Source: CAZOVB01 sp964583095 (GTDB lineage: Bacteria; Planctomycetota; Phycisphaerae; SM23-33). Taken from it: a DNA stretch of 21,122 nucleotides. A program made the position numbers and the translations under genes. The stretch is taken from positions 1 through 21,122 of the forward strand of contig CAZOVB010000075.1 of assembly GCA_964583095.1 (NCBI GenBank). Reading direction: 5' to 3'. The notes under the pieces were generated by a model. That model was not told the DNA's origin and made no database searches. It saw nothing but the letters and a program-made list of their open reading frames with translations. Every line of letters begins with the position of its first letter. Position 1 is the stretch's first letter. Positions 19,926 through 21,122 of the stretch are shown one piece after another.

Positions 19926-19931
19926 TATAAT
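19926..19931 (+). promoter_or_regulatory. putative -10 (TATAAT) for the metallopeptidase gene
   Basis: Consensus TATAAT, 65 bases before ATG 19996, in the right orientation. No good -35 lies 16-18 bases upstream and there is no TGn, so it is not a member of the minus-strand promoter family. Confidence 0.5.
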
Positions 19932-19995
19932 ACATAGCGTAACATTCAGTGGCGTAACGTAACCGCCCAGCCCTAAATCAAGAAAGGAAGATGAT

Positions 19996-20532
19996 ATGCC
20001 CCGTGCAAAGAAATCTAAACAGCCGAAGGAAGAAAAGCACTATTCTCCATGCGAAGAAGCTAATGCCTTGGTGAAAGAACTTGTAGAACGATACCAAGAC
20101 GTACTCTGGATGATAAATCCCAACGAAGTTGCCGTTATGAGCGTAGATAATGCCAGCAAGCCGCCCAGTTGCAAGACACTGGCTAAAATCCGAGCAGTCA
20201 TACCAATATACCAAGCCCTACTACAACAACACAACGTTCCCACCAAATACCTTATAGAAGTATATGGAGATGATTGGTACTCATGGTCTGCTCAAACCAA
20301 GCAGTGGGTTCTCTTCCACGAACTCCTGCATGTGCCCGCACCAGACTCGAAGGGATTGATTCAGCATGACGTTCAGGATTTCGCCTTGACAGTGGATGTG
20401 GTTGGTCTTGACGGCTACGAACACAACGACAAGTTACCCGACCTACTATCAGACGAGCCCGTCCAATTCCGAGACGAACTGATTGAAAGAATGCATCTCG
20501 CACAGGGCGGCATGGGTGAAGATGATGATTGA
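19996..20532 (+). CDS. phage-type putative zinc metallopeptidase
   Basis: A 178-aa protein with HELLH at 108-112 (zincin HExxH: two His ligands and catalytic Glu109), preceded by WVLFHELLHV and followed by LIQHDVQDF at 121-129 (His124 and Asp125/Asp128 as possible third-ligand region). This fits the family of putative phage metallopeptidases. The N-terminus is basic (MPRAKKSKQPKEEK); the C-terminus is acidic (GEDDD). ATG 19996 has AAAGGAAG upstream. It is the only plus-strand gene and is divergent from P15. Target unknown. Confidence 0.9.
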   Translation: MPRAKKSKQPKEEKHYSPCEEANALVKELVERYQDVLWMINPNEVAVMSVDNASKPPSCKTLAKIRAVIPIYQALLQQHNVPTKYLIEVYGDDWYSWSAQTKQWVLFHELLHVPAPDSKGLIQHDVQDFALTVDVVGLDGYEHNDKLPDLLSDEPVQFRDELIERMHLAQGGMGEDDD

Positions 20533-21122
20533 CGTTGCTAATCATTAACGCTGTGTACGCTCGCATCTCACGAGCAGACAGTGCCACGCATTACCAGTGA
20601 TTAGCTTTGGGCAAAACCCACCGCCCGCCGCCACGGCGTCTTCCTTCTGCTAATCCTGAGGACAGTGATGACGAAGTCTTAAACGCAGGTTTAAAATATT
20701 AAACACAGGTTGAAGGAGATGCACGCTGCCGCCCGCATAAATAAAAAGCAATGCACTGGTAGGGTCAAAAATTTATCGCGCCCTAGCAAATAGCCCTTAA
20801 ACATTTTTGAAAAAGGGGTGGGGGGGGAGGATGTCCAGGGGCTAGTTAGCATATGTTCTCATTTTCACAACCCAAGTGTAGTTTTTTGCGACATGTCGTT
20901 TTTTTATACATGATTTTTCAAAAAATGGAAATCGGGGGTTACCTTGGCTGAATTTGAAAAAAAAACAAAAAACCAAAATCAAGGGTTCCCTTTTGCTACC
21001 TTGGCAAAAAAACAAAAATCTAGATTTAGGGGTTCCCTTGAAGCCTCTTTTAAAAAAATAAAAAAAATTTCAAATCACCCACACCCCGAACAGATCAAGA
21101 CCCTTCAAGAGCAAAAAAGGGC
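20533..21122. other. non-coding right end with G-run, A-tracts and short repeats
   Basis: 590 bases without a credible gene. Contents: a GCTCG/CGAGC hairpin (20559-20575) with no T-run; CAGTG/CACTG sites at 20579, 20593, 20664 and 20753; an eight-G run near 20820; the palindrome CGACATGTCG between T-tracts (20889-20898); GGGGGTTACCTTGG (20934-20947), GGGTTCCC (20983-20990), TACCTTGGC (20997-21005) and GGGGTTCCC (21029-21037), separated by long A-tracts. Such DNA should be curved. It may be a regulatory, replication or packaging site. Confidence 0.55.

Noticed and set aside
20559..20575. GCTCG/CGAGC hairpin after the metallopeptidase as terminator
   Set aside because: Only five pairs and no T-run; termination not supported.
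20252..20587. Minus-strand open frame of 111 codons opposite the metallopeptidase
   Set aside because: It is antisense to a gene with a clear HELLH motif and good ribosome site; Arg/His-rich product typical of a shadow frame.

Overview
The window looks like the small-gene (early or accessory) region of a tailed double-stranded DNA phage or prophage-like element. It is moderately AT-rich. About 50 short genes are packed nose to tail on the minus strand, most with AAAGGAG-type ribosome binding sites and many with ATGA-type start/stop overlaps. Few have a recognisable function. Those that do are typical phage accessory functions: a T4 Rnl1-type RNA ligase, an HNH endonuclease, a class I methyltransferase, a RadC/JAB protein, a phage-type HELLH metallopeptidase, several CxxC mini-proteins and one tRNA-Tyr with encoded CCA. 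The host cannot be named from the sequence.

Layout from right to left, which is the direction of transcription. Positions 20533-21122 hold no gene, only G-run, A-tract and GGGTTCCC repeats. The metallopeptidase (19996-20532) is the only plus-strand gene. Three gene-poor islands follow (19640-19995, 18030-18570, 16208-16880). Each starts with a copy of the same 82-bp GC-rich element, placed 27 bp upstream of a minus-strand promoter. RadC and several unknown genes lie between the islands. From 16138 down to 1 the DNA is almost continuous small genes. These include an exact tandem duplication of a 54-aa zinc-binding gene (14208-14533), an exact in-frame 264-bp duplication (10862-11391), tRNA-Tyr (11766-11853), the methyltransferase (10061-10636), the HNH gene (6048-6572), two small membrane proteins (3778-4313), the RNA ligase (988-2154), and a Gln/Ala-repeat protein that runs off the left edge.

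The genes appear to be driven by one family of 15 near-identical minus-strand promoters. All have TTGAC(A/T), a spacer of exactly 17 bp, an extended TGn and a TAnnnT -10. They sit below an AT-rich UP-like tract and, except for one, above a conserved transcribed leader. The promoters often lie directly behind the stop codon of the preceding gene. Only two terminator sites are obvious, and both precede a non-coding island.

The strongest candidates for something undescribed are this promoter/leader regulon, the 82-bp element at fixed phase to three of its members, and a marked excess of the pentamer CAGTG/CACTG (88 by hand count), densest in the non-coding islands. Several starts were moved downstream of the longest open frame, because the long frames begin at an ATG that is part of the promoter or lies inside the preceding gene.
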